A stretch of DNA of 64,000 bases, taken from positions 28,727,501 to 28,791,500 of the forward strand of contig BSBM01000370.1 of NCBI GenBank assembly GCA_027924585.1, written 5' to 3'. Below the pieces are notes generated by a model. That model saw nothing but the letters and a program-made list of their open reading frames with translations, was not told where the DNA came from and ran no database searches. Shown one piece after another: positions 26,201 to 32,713 of this stretch. A program made the translations under genes and the position numbers. Source of the stretch: Larix kaempferi (Eukaryota > Streptophyta > Pinopsida > Pinales > Pinaceae). Positions within the stretch are counted from its first letter, which is position 1; each line of letters begins with the position of its first letter.

Positions 26201-28109
26201 ATTGACAGCTATCTACGAGAGATGGGTTTCCAGCAGAGTGAGGCATGAGTGATAGCCAAATCACAGAGGATGGATTATCACCAAGTTAATACTGAAAACA
26301 TCAATCATCAGAAACCACTGAACTGGTAATGGACTACAATTACATAAAGAGAAGTATTGTACATAAAAATAAAGAATATAAGTTAATCATGGAAATGGTG
26401 AAACCAAACAGCATTGGTAGCAATTGATAGTTATGACGTTTTTGTAATAATTATGTACAAAATTTATGATGATAGTTAGGAAGTAGTTATGTTTTTTAAT
26501 TTTAAGTTTAATGATGTAAAAGGAAGGCATTTGTGGGGGTTGATTTGCAGTCTAATAAGAAAGTAGAATATTTGCAGCGGCAGATCTTGGCCAAGCCATG
26601 AGCTGCCAATGGATTCTGTTATACTTCCCTTCAGTTATTAATAAAGCACTAGTTTCTATTCTATTATCCATTCCTCATTTTTTCCTAATGCTACGTTTCT
26701 TCTTCTTATCTATGAAGAGGGGAAATTGCAAGCATGTCTTACGCTACACTATCTGGATCAATAAATCCTACAGATAGGATATTATAAAACGGCTGAATTT
26801 GCATGTTCCTGTCTTAGAGACCAGGCAATCATGTCTACAGAACCCATCCTGATCTAGGCCCTCTAGGTGGCTGCAAACTGACTGTGCAATGCTATGACCC
26901 ACTATGTGTTAGCCAGCAACTACTACATGCTTTTACATGTCTTTGTTCATCTGGCCTGCTTGGCCCAAACATTCTAGCTGCCATTACCATTATGGAAAGC
27001 CGAGGGCCCATCTTATGTCGTAAACATATTTTATGCCAAAATAAACAAATCCAGTTGTAGACCTTAAGATAACTATTCCTTTGATTGGTGTATGTATTCA
27101 TTGTCGCATATAGAAAATGAAAATCATACAAGTTGAAAGTTCAACAGTTTCTTTAACACATTTGAAATGGATACCTTAGTGCGTTCTTCCTCCATCCGTT
27201 CATAATTTCGAGCAATGGTTGCTGGAATTGTGGGTTTCGTCACCCTTACACCAATAATTTCAATGCCAGGAGCATAACGTGTACAATCAGCCTGAATTGC
27301 TTCTTTCATCTGCTCATCAATCTGCACAGACTCCAGGATTATTACACAAACCCAGGTCCTAACTTTGCAGTCTAGCAGAACAAGTCTCATAACCTTGCTA
27401 TGGTCAAAATTTCAAATCATACAAACAATAAATGCATCGAAGTGGTCTTTATGGTTGAAACAGCATATGTCCAGTAAGAACTTGCCTGATCAAACATGTC
27501 AGTGTAGACTTCCTGTAAAGTGTGTGAACTGCAAAATTGATTGATTTCATGATGAATTTTGTCATATATCCAAGTCTTGTCATAGGTCACACCATAATTC
27601 AGTAATGTCTCATAGACATATTCTTTACGAAGACGGTTGACTACCTGTATAAAGTTCAATCCAAAGTCAAAGCATATGTCTGTAAAGGGAGTAAAGGCTT
27701 CAAGCTACAGAATGATTAGTAAGGGAGAAAATTATCAAGACTGTACTTGGTACATATCATACAATGGACACTCTTTCTAGTATGACTGGAATGTACCTCA
27801 CTACTTGATGTGTATCCAGCACAGGCTAGGTAATTTTCTCAATTTGAAAGTTCATCTTATTATGCCATACTTTCTAGTATGACTGGAATGTACCTCACTA
27901 CTTGATGTGTATCCAGCACAGGCTAGGTAATTTTCTCAATTTGAAAGTTCATCTTATTATGCCACAATATTATTAGAAGAAATGTTCTTAATTAAAAAAT
28001 GAAGGCTGCAAACAGTAAGCTATAATTATATTAAAAAAATTCTTCACACCTCGATCTTGTCAAAGAAAATCATTACTCCACCCTTGGTACCACATGGTAT
28101 GTCTTTGAC
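2105..28109 (-). CDS. ERLIN: ERLIN-like SPFH/prohibitin-domain protein, 3' six exons (5' end missing)
   Basis: Exons on the minus strand, in coding order: 28109-28050, 27644-27486, 27321-27175, 2778-2564, 2449-2341 and 2200-2105 (stop TAA). They join in frame to about 261 codons. The protein closely resembles plant and animal erlins: [12 protein letters not shown] at the start, then [47 protein letters not shown], a Glu/Lys/Gln-rich coiled-coil segment, [15 protein letters not shown] and a [15 protein letters not shown] tail. Erlins are ER-membrane SPFH proteins that form oligomers in cholesterol-rich domains; in animals they act in ER-associated degradation of IP3 receptors, and the plant role is less clear. 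The missing N-terminus (roughly 90-100 residues, by comparison with the family) should hold the membrane anchor and SPFH start. I did not find it in 28110-64000. No frame breaks or bad splice sites were seen, so the gene is probably functional despite its giant introns. Confidence 0.9.
2341..2449 (-). CDS. ERLIN: ERLIN penultimate exon
   Basis: Starts after tttcag, completing a split Lys codon, and ends before donor gtatca. It encodes the [20 protein letters not shown] region and NTKMFFGDK, both typical of the erlin C-terminal half. Confidence 0.9.
2564..2778 (-). CDS. ERLIN: ERLIN coiled-coil exon
   Basis: Starts after acceptor ttaaag and ends at TACAA|gtatgt. It encodes the Glu/Lys/Gln-rich coiled coil that ends [16 protein letters not shown]. 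The upstream splice partner is 24.4 kb away at 27175. Confidence 0.9.
5377..5798. repeat. Tandem duplication, about 211 bp, within Copia gag
   Basis: The segment starting at 5377 is repeated from 5588 (agatgagacawgtccattca in both) with scattered mismatches. It duplicates part of the decayed gag. Confidence 0.8.
5817..7696 (+). mobile_element. Solo LTR, family N, copy 1
   Basis: It begins TGTTAC and ends GTAACA. It is flanked by cctat (5812-5816) and cctgt (7697-7701), a 5-bp target duplication with one mismatch. No internal domain is attached. A TATA-like tataaataag is near 6465 on the plus strand. A second copy lies at 11497-14183. The length (1.88 kb) is long for a Copia LTR, and the superfamily cannot be told from the LTR alone. 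Confidence 0.8.
8139..8150 (-). promoter_or_regulatory. Primer binding site, Copia element L
   Basis: The minus strand reads TTGTATCAAAGC, next to the LTR end at 8151. This is one change from the TGGTATCAAAGC/TGGTATCAGAGC type used by the other elements here. Confidence 0.7.
8151..9560 (-). repeat. Copia LTR shared by two element fragments
   Basis: On the minus strand it starts TGGTAG at 9560 and ends TTTACA at 8151. A primer site abuts its left side, leading into gag of element L. A purine tract (minus aaaagggag, 9561-9570) abuts its right side, so it is also the 3' LTR of the fragment at 9561-10180. Confidence 0.65.
9561..10180 (-). pseudogene. Second fragment of the same Copia family, pre-RT region to polypurine tract
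   Basis: The DNA at about 9780-10170 parallels 3850-4240 of element L closely, for example ttccactatgtcaaaaaa and gaatgttgaccac in both. RT and RNase H are missing between the linker (about 9700) and the polypurine tract (9561), so this is a deleted or non-autonomous copy. Confidence 0.6.
10181..11420. other. AT-rich intronic sequence without recognised features
   Basis: No coding domain is visible. A minus-strand primer-site-like gcactgatacca at 10559-10570 is followed by tgacaatt, which could mark an eroded LTR edge, but no partner LTR was found. Confidence 0.4.
11497..14183 (+). mobile_element. Solo LTR, family N, copy 2, carrying a hAT-like insertion
   Basis: It runs TGTTAC to ATAACA with a perfect 5-bp target duplication gtctc (11492-11496 and 14184-14188). 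It is collinear with the copy at 5817-7696 apart from the insert at 12081-12848; without the insert it is about 1.92 kb. The uninterrupted pre-insertion sequence exists as the inverted-repeat arm near 20595-20610, which confirms the boundaries. Confidence 0.88.
12081..12840. mobile_element. hAT-like non-autonomous element H1, CGAGTTTTG-iterated
   Basis: This 760-bp insert has ends CAGTGTTACAAAACTCGG and (reverse complement) CAATGTTACAAAACTCGG, flanked by a perfect 8-bp duplication atataaat (12073-12080, 12841-12848). The empty site is seen in the paralogous LTR near 6463-6470. CCGAGTTTTG/CTCGGC variants are iterated in the left 180 bp and the right 110 bp. No transposase is present. The 8-bp duplication and CA..TG ends fit the hAT superfamily. 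Confidence 0.85.
14184..14490. repeat. Inverted repeat D, left arm (inner part)
   Basis: Reverse complement of about 20321-20600. The outer part of the arm, 11421-11496, is separated from it by the solo LTR at 11497-14183. It includes ggatttcccatttgggtttc, the U5-like motif shared with many LTRs here, so the arm is probably an old LTR piece. Confidence 0.8.
14403..14640 (+). repeat. Imperfect tandem duplication with GT microsatellite
   Basis: Two related units of about 120 bp each run from a caattacaac/ctattacaac start to a tattactac..ttgcat end. A (GT)n tract lies at 14456-14478. Confidence 0.7.
14641..14698 (+). repeat. Extra direct copy of part of inverted repeat D
   Basis: From catggtgatatt to tggac it matches 20571-20629 in the same orientation. 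It ends exactly at the LTR of element C. Confidence 0.7.
14699..15420 (+). repeat. 5' LTR of element C
   Basis: It starts TGTTAG and ends TTTCACA. A ttataaaag TATA-like box is near 14889. A tandem duplication of period about 73 (14961 and 15034, gggatcagtgagtgat) recurs in the 3' LTR. It holds the U5 motif ggttttcccaattggggttt. Confidence 0.85.
15421..16689 (+). other. GC-rich non-coding-like interior of element C (5' part)
   Basis: Several open frames occur on both strands (the longest is 166 codons, minus, 15345-15845), but they overlap and none resembles a retroelement protein. The GC content and density of overlapping ORFs contrast with the AT-rich surroundings. Confidence 0.5.
16690..17046 (+). 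repeat. 5' LTR of element B
   Basis: Includes a cctttataagg TATA-like box and the U5 motif ttttccccacatgggatttt. It is followed after 2 bp by the primer site. Confidence 0.85.
17049..17061 (+). promoter_or_regulatory. Primer binding site of element B
   Basis: tggtatcagagcc, complementary to the 3' end of initiator tRNA-Met as in most plant Copia elements. Confidence 0.8.
18754..19111 (+). repeat. 3' LTR of element B
   Basis: The same sequence as 16690-17046 with scattered substitutions. It is preceded by a purine-rich tract. Confidence 0.85.
19112..19586 (+). other. Interior of element C (3' part) with short ORF ending at the LTR
   Basis: A 95-codon frame (19305-19592) ends FLAKREY followed by a stop formed by the first LTR bases, as Copia pol genes do here. 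This suggests a remnant of a pol 3' end. No other domain is visible. Confidence 0.45.
19587..20320 (+). repeat. 3' LTR of element C
   Basis: It starts TATTAG (a change from TGTTAG) and ends TTTCACA. It is collinear with the 5' LTR, including the internal duplication. Confidence 0.85.
20321..20680. repeat. Inverted repeat D, right arm
   Basis: Reverse complement of 11421-11496 joined to 14189-14490. It preserves the uninterrupted sequence of the solo LTR target site (agattgtctctaag region). Confidence 0.85.
20681..20978. other. Unannotated intronic stretch
   Basis: AT-rich sequence with no supported feature. Confidence 0.4.
20979..21722 (-). CDS. 247-codon ORF of unknown function with an internal repeat
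   Basis: An uninterrupted minus-strand frame, long for this AT-rich window. The predicted protein is acidic and Ser/Glu/Asp-rich with no signal peptide, membrane segment or domain I recognise. Two segments resemble each other: [20 protein letters not shown] near residue 25 and [20 protein letters not shown] near residue 160. Each is preceded by a Leu/Pro-rich piece with GP. It lies inside the ERLIN intron, same strand, and abuts the Copia RNase H remnant at about 21724. It could be a captured gene fragment, an element-encoded accessory ORF or a chance ORF. Expression is unknown. Confidence 0.4.
   Translation of the reverse strand: MESTSDYGVHAFTLLGPMPPLTSYMVTCTLPQDTVEEENMAEISTQVRNGESLLEVTPLIAVEVHENCDFSSSHVADPREDIRTPIVEEELSFHISSLFSNNSSNADFEDDKLVVEDHLHSSLDVGAKFAELLDYLKAASRCEISANALTNSGPKLSTYSSMVTSAFPHNSTEEGDIAIVLACIEPLFLSFGPDHTYFGSDFSSDFNSKDHLELLNIILGASIRVFGSKFQEISVLLDSAFSLAENR
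21724..22172 (+). pseudogene. Copia RNase H C-terminal fragment
   Basis: It starts around the RKSTS motif with a small indel and continues [20 protein letters not shown]. The tail is that of Copia RNase [42 protein letters not shown]. It ends FLVEREC with the stop inside the LTR. Integrase, RT and most of RNase H are missing upstream. It matches the piece missing from the element that starts on the other side of the LTR. Confidence 0.85.
22167..23168 (+). repeat. Copia LTR A joining an element end to an element start
   Basis: A 1,002-bp LTR from TGTTAG to TTTACA. It is preceded by purine tract gagagggag (an element end) and followed by a primer site (an element start). A near-perfect 160-bp tandem duplication lies at 22396-22555 and 22556-22715. 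The U5 motif ggttttcccatcttgggttt is near 22964. Confidence 0.85.
22396..22715 (+). repeat. 160-bp tandem duplication inside LTR A
   Basis: Both units begin ccattgatccatagtgagat, and only a handful of mismatches were noted. Confidence 0.9.
23169..23180 (+). promoter_or_regulatory. Primer binding site, Copia element A
   Basis: tggtatcagagc directly abuts the LTR end. Initiator tRNA-Met type. Confidence 0.88.
23267..26248 (+). pseudogene. Copia gag-pol, truncated in reverse transcriptase
   Basis: Gag starts [21 protein letters not shown] zinc knuckle [14 protein letters not shown] is near 23967-24006. Protease is [13 protein letters not shown] (the DSG triad reads DSD). The integrase zinc region is [18 protein letters not shown]. 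The integrase core carries [10 protein letters not shown] where LRSDNGGEY is usual, so the catalytic Asp is lost. RT runs from [18 protein letters not shown] through [20 protein letters not shown] to [17 protein letters not shown]. The sequence stops being Copia at about 26245, before the YVDD box. In-frame stops and frameshifts occur (near 23549, 23650, 24252 and 24820). It is inactive. Inserted in the ERLIN intron in the opposite orientation. Confidence 0.92.
26249..27174. other. ERLIN intron sequence, no element recognised
   Basis: The DNA becomes ordinary AT-rich sequence at the Copia truncation point. No target duplication or LTR is seen. Confidence 0.5.
27175..27321 (-). CDS. ERLIN: ERLIN SPFH-domain exon
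   Basis: A 49-codon exon between acceptor gtgcag and donor AAG|gtatcc. It encodes [19 protein letters not shown] and [20 protein letters not shown]. Its donor must join the exon at 2778. Confidence 0.92.
27486..27644 (-). CDS. ERLIN: ERLIN SPFH-domain exon with GC donor
   Basis: A 53-codon exon from [18 protein letters not shown] to YTDMFDQ. The acceptor is tatacag. The donor is CAG|gcaagt, the usual context of a GC-AG intron. The following intron is 164 bp. Confidence 0.92.
27773..27964. repeat. 97-bp tandem duplication in an ERLIN intron
   Basis: Copies at 27773-27869 and 27870-27964 both begin ctttctagtatgactggaat. I saw no mismatch until the last few bases, so it is recent. It lies in the 405-bp intron 27645-28049. 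Confidence 0.92.
28050..28109 (-). CDS. ERLIN: ERLIN small SPFH-domain exon
   Basis: A 20-codon exon ([20 protein letters not shown]) between acceptor tggacag and donor GAG|gtgtga. It is too short to stand out by ORF length and is identified by family similarity. It is the most 5' exon found. Confidence 0.9.
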
Positions 28110-28730
28110 CTGTCCAACAAAAAAATAAAAGTGTGATGTTCTTGAGAAATTAATAGCGAATGGATCTAAAATTACAATTTCAAATTGTCGTACCCAGATA
28201 TAATTTTGGCTATATGCAAAGTCTCAGACATGTTCAGGATTGATAGTTTGATTTCATGCTAACTAAGTACTTAGACATTATATAGACCATTTCAATTTTC
28301 AATTTATCAATTAAAGACATCACAACCAATCTATGATGACTCCTTTTTGAGAGACATGAGAAAGACCCATTAGAATGCCTGAGAGTTTGCTTGCTTTCAA
28401 CTAGACAAGACTGAAGTCCAAAGCACTAACAATCCCTGCTAATGGTTTCCACAATCAACAGCATAATCACTTTAAAAATTACAAAATTCACCCCTACCTT
28501 GTCTGAATTTCAGAAAAAAATAGCAGTTGCTTGCAGGAGAATCAAATTTCAATTGACAAGAAAAAATGACACAACCCAACCCAATCTTATAGGTCATAGT
28601 CAAATTGAAAAAATCAATCCAACCAGCCATCAAAACCAGTTCATAACAATCTATAATCTAGATCTCTGTAGCTAAATATTTTATTAAGATAAGAAATAAA
28701 ATCAGCATGATCCAAGCCCCAAGGGTTGGT
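28110..28730. other. Intron upstream of the first visible ERLIN exon
   Basis: AT-rich, no feature supported. An exon encoding the TM anchor and the SPFH start was looked for here and not found. Confidence 0.5.
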
Positions 28731-28925
28731 TCAATCAGTTGAACCATCTGCCCAAAGGATGTTGCCAGCAGGAAGGCCATAATTCACAGGTTCAACACAG
28801 TCAAATCCCTCGGGGAAACCAGCATCTATTGTGGCTGGCAGTTCAGCTGCCGTCCATCCAGATATTTCAACAAAGAGAGGGGTCAGGTTGGGGGCGGGTA
28901 TTCTGGCGAGCTTGTCCTTGGGAAA
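28731..28925 (-). pseudogene. Exon-like GC-rich patch, unrecognised
   Basis: The minus-strand frame encodes about 63 codons with conserved-looking composition: PNLTPLFVEISGWTAAELPA, then FPEGFDCVEPVNYGLPAG, then ILWADGSTD before a stop. GC content is clearly higher than in the flanks. A ttttttcccaag acceptor-like sequence precedes it on the minus strand. It does not resemble erlin. It may be an exon of an unrecognised gene, or a captured fragment. I cannot name a family. Confidence 0.3.
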
Positions 28926-28973
28926 AAAATCAGTGTGATAAGTACAATATGCATACCAACTTAATGCAAGAAA

Positions 28974-29236
28974 TGTTAGGATATAAGGCTTGCATGTTAT
29001 AATAAAAATCATTTTATGACTTAGTTATGTTTTTGTACTTTTTGTATAAAGCAAAATCCCACATTCATAAGTCGAAATGATTTGTTCCATGAGTAACCAT
29101 ATATAAGCAGGTGATCTCCTATGTAATAATTGCACCAGTTATTCATAATATTCATACTGTGCTAGCAGCTATTGTGTGTATCTCTTTCATGTGTTCTGTG
29201 ATGCAACCCTATCAAGGGTTTCTAGTTTTCGTAATA
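28974..29236 (+). repeat. 5' LTR of element E
   Basis: 263 bp, followed directly by primer site tggtatcagag at 29237. Confidence 0.88.
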
Positions 29237-29827
29237 TGGTATCAGAGTGGGAGTGAACCTAGGACTAGTCATGCTGATTAGAGATCTAGTTTTTTTTCCC
29301 TGAGAAGTCAAGTATGCTCTTCTCTTGCATCGAATGATGATCTAGAGAGACAGAAAGACTTGATTATCACAAAGAAGCATTTTCGTCCTCAAAGAAGAAG
29401 AGGGGGCAGAAAAATGATCACAACTGAGATATAGTTTTGCTAGTTTGTCTATATTCCTGTAGTTGATGTTTTCTCAATGATTTTCCAGCAGTTCGATTTA
29501 CATTCAACAACACATTTGTTTAACAGTGTTTATCACTGTGTTTTAAAAATCGGTGAAATCGGAATCGGAATCGGCCGATTCACCGATTTAAGGCAAGACC
29601 GGTTCAAACCGGTCTCCAAATCGGATCGGAGGACCGGTTTGGTACCGAACCGGCCGATTCGGTATCAAATCGGCCGGTTCGGTACCGAACCGGTCTGGTC
29701 CACCGATTTTTTACAAAAATCGGCCGATTTTTTGGTGTGGGCCTGTGGGCCAATAAAAGATGGTTTTTTTTAATTTTTTTTGAATTTTTAACCTATATCC
29801 CCATGGTGCTGTAGTACTTGGTGATAC

Positions 29828-29989
29828 TAATGGTAATGTTAAATTCTTAAAGTAAAAGTGACATTCTCCTTATCTTTTATTTTTGACATTCTCCTTATCT
29901 TTTATGACATTCTCCTTATCTTTTATTTTTGACATTCTCCTTATCTTTTATTTTCTATCCTTTTACTTAAATTTTTAACATTACCATTA
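29828..29989. repeat. Hairpin with a four-copy tandem repeat in the loop
   Basis: Arms taatggtaatgttaaa (left) and ttaacattaccatta (right) extend imperfectly to about 28 bp. The loop is the 25-bp unit tgacattctccttatctttt plus ttttt, repeated about four times, with one shorter unit. Confidence 0.8.
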
Positions 29990-30537
29990 ATTGTTTCAGG
30001 ATGTTTGAGAGTGGTTCCAACTTCATCGGACTTCATATGCAAAAAGTAGATTTTTAGATCCCATTCAAAATTCATCAGACTTAATAGTTTTCAGGATTTT
30101 AGGATTGCAAGGTTTCCACCAGATTCTATCATGTATGAGGGTATGGAATTGGCATTTAATCAAGCACATCAACCCCTATATGTACCTTGATGTTGGTGGT
30201 GTTGATTGTTGAATTCCTCTGTCATGACCTTAATAAAAATGTACTCTTCACTCATGCAAAATCACTTATCAAGCATCGAAAGCTTTTTCTACGTTATTTT
30301 AGCGATTGGATTAGGAAGTTTCATCAAAATTGTAGTGTGTTGAGTCGTTGACTAATGTCCTTGGAGGATCAACTTTGAAATTCGAGTTAGAGGCAAGGGC
30401 TAGAGCCTAGAGGATGGACGCATAGGGTGCTATTGATGAATAGGATCCCAATATAGGCAATGATTCGTTGACATGTATGATTGATGATTTATATTTCACA
30501 TTCATTTTTGTAAATGTCTTTGCTAATTTATTAATTT

Positions 30538-30557
30538 TATATATATATATATATATT
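30538..30557. repeat. (AT)n microsatellite
   Basis: An alternating AT run within H3. Confidence 0.9.
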
Positions 30558-30558
30558 G

Positions 30559-30652
30559 CATTTCCTCATTTCCACAATTTTGGGGGTCACGTTTCCCCTG
30601 TTTCGAAGTTTCTCCGTTTCGTCCTCGTTTCCTCGTTTCATGCAACTTAGGT
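30559..30652. mobile_element. Possible end fragment of a fifth hAT-like element (H5), CGTTTCC-iterated
   Basis: TTTCC/CGTTTC is iterated from catttcctcatttcc to ctcgtttcatgcaacttag. The right terminus GCAACTTAG resembles the GYAACWTTG ends of H1, H2 and H4. No left end found. Confidence 0.4.
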
Positions 30653-31621
30653 TGAAGCTGTTCAAACCCTCGTACAAAAATTTTGAAGCAAACATGTGCC
30701 TGTTATGACCTTTGTAGCAGTAAAAAGTCATGAAAATCACCTTAAAGGCTAAAAATAAATTGTGAGCAGTACTGTGGATGAAAGCAGCCCTAAACAACAA
30801 GTAAAGGTGCTCTTTGGCCTTCAAACAACAGGTCTAGGTCATAACAACAGTCCTAAAATCTTGAAAATGTTGTTTTTCTTTAAAATTTAAATATTTTATG
30901 TATTTTTGAGTAAACCGATTCATTAAATTCAAATCGGCCGATTTATGACCGATTCATTACCGATTCCGATTCCGATTCCGAGTTGACCCTCGACCGATTC
31001 CGAGTCCGATTTCGATTTTTCAAACTTTGGGACGATATAGGGTTTCATCATTCAATAATCTAGCTCATTTTGTATTACGATGTTGACAAGTTGCAAGAAG
31101 ATGGGTCACACAGCCTGTGCTCTCCGGTTTATCAAAGGAGATGTAGCCATTGCTGAAGATCCACCGGACACTAACAATGATGATGACCTTACCCAAGAAG
31201 AGTAGACTTTTGAATTTTAAAAAGCCCGCACCTTGAAGACAGGAACGGATCTAATGTAGATAAAGCCCAAGATGAATGGCTCCACAGATGGTTTGGAAGT
31301 TTGTGAATCTTAGGAATTATACCCTTGCGAGAGTCATGAGACAACTTGATGCAGCACTACGAATGTATAGCTCAACATGGATGGTTATCCAATACTTCGA
31401 GAGATTCAAATTTGGGAGTTTGGGGAGGTGGAATCCAGGAACTCAAAAATTCAACTTGGGAGCTACACATTTAAGAGAGTTACAAGGCATCCTGATGGAG
31501 CACTACCTAGCCCAAGGTTTTCAAAGAAGAAGCTTATGAAGAGTGTCTTCTGATATTTTGTTTTCAATAATTGTATTTTCTTTCAGTTAGTTTGGGCAAC
31601 ACTATAAGCCTTAAGAGGGGG

Positions 31622-31876
31622 TGTTAGGATATAAGGCTTACATGTTGTTATAAAAGTCACTTTATGATTTAGTTATGTTTTGTACTTTTTATATAAAGCA
31701 AATATATACCACAATCATAAGTGGAAATTATTTGCTCAATGATAACCATATACAAGGAGTGAACTCCTGTGTAATAATTACACCAGCTGTTCATAATATC
31801 ATATTGTGTAATTTTATCTATCTCTTTCATGTGTTTTGTGATGTAACTCTATCTAGGATTTCTAGTTTTTGTAATA
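31622..31876 (+). repeat. 3' LTR of element E
   Basis: 255 bp, collinear with the 5' LTR, followed by the agaaa target duplication. Confidence 0.88.
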
Positions 31877-31881
31877 AGAAA

Positions 31882-32708
31882 ATCTAAGAAACAATATGAC
31901 CAAGACCATTATACAAACATTTTCCTATCTTACAGAAGCTTAAATGTGTTTTTACGTCCAAACTGAAATATACTTCAAACTAACAAATGAGTTACCTGTC
32001 CGAGATGAAAGAGATTGTGATCTAATGATGTCATCTTAAAGAGCTCAAAGGAAAAAAATAAAGGCACTTGCATGAGGTTCTAGCCTAGTGACAATGTATG
32101 CATAATAAATCTTTAGAAAATCAAAGGCCATGATGATGTAATAAACGGCCAAGGATCAAATTTGAGGGCATTATACTATTAATAGTCTTGCTTGTTACCC
32201 CCTATCATGTAGGGGTGACTTGATGCCCAATGCCTCTATGTGATCTTCCATCACATCCAGTAGTTCCACAAATGAGATCTATGGTTTACCCATGGATATT
32301 TGCCGAAGACACTTTCAGCTTGCTCAAATCACCATGTTATGTGCCAGAGATCAATGGGGACATTCAGTTGACACCAGTGTTCGGACATATGCTGTCTAGT
32401 TGACTCATGGTAAATGCTTTCTTATGTGTGGACATGATCATAACAGGTCGATGGTGTTAGTCTATAATGGCTTATGAATTTTAGATGGTCATTGCATAGC
32501 TAAGGATGCATTGTGGTGTGGTCATAATTATTCCTTTAGATAAGCATGTAGCCTTGAGAATCAAGTGTATCCCTAGGGATTTAAGTGTGACACTCATTTC
32601 ACGCTATTTACAACATTTTACCTAGCCATTTTTCATGCCCTGTCATTTCACTAACCCTTTCACTCAACTCCATAATGTCCCCCTTTTGTAATTGACTTAT
32701 CATATGTT
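31882..32708. other. Intervening sequence, nothing recognised
   Basis: AT-rich with no supported gene or repeat boundary. Confidence 0.4.
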
Positions 32709-32713
32709 ATGTT

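Larger units (their letters stand above)
2779..27174 (-). other. Giant ERLIN intron (24,396 bp) filled with transposons
   Basis: It starts at donor gtatcc (27174) and ends at acceptor ttaaag (2779). It holds LTR elements, solo LTRs and a hAT-like element, as listed below. The stretch 2833-3690 has no feature I can support. Confidence 0.85.
29534..31029. mobile_element. hAT-like element H3, ATCGGCCGATT-iterated
   Basis: Left end CACTGTGTTTTAAAAATCGG; right end ...CGATTTTTCAAACTTTG. The reverse complement of the right end (CAAAGTTTGAAAAATCG) matches the left imperfectly. ATCGG, ACCGATT and CGGCCGATT variants fill the first 190 bp and the last 110 bp. A clean 8-bp target duplication could not be identified. 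No transposase seen. Confidence 0.7.
28974..31876 (+). mobile_element. Small non-autonomous LTR element E with hAT-like insert
   Basis: LTRs at 28974-29236 and 31622-31876 start TGTTAGGATATAAGGC and end GTAATA. The target duplication is agaaa (28969-28973, 31877-31881). A primer site follows at 29237, and purine tract aagaggggg precedes the 3' LTR. With the insert at about 29534-31029 removed, the element is about 1.4 kb. No pol is present. A short frame near 31083-31205 contains CKKMGHTAC, which may be an eroded Gag zinc knuckle. Confidence 0.88.

Noticed and set aside
26892-27131. 79-codon minus-strand ORF next to an ERLIN exon
   Set aside because: Lies in the intron past a valid donor site and shows no similarity or codon character.
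29516-31037. 8-bp target duplication for H3
   Set aside because: Several end placements were tried (gtgtttat versus ggacgata, and others) and none matches.
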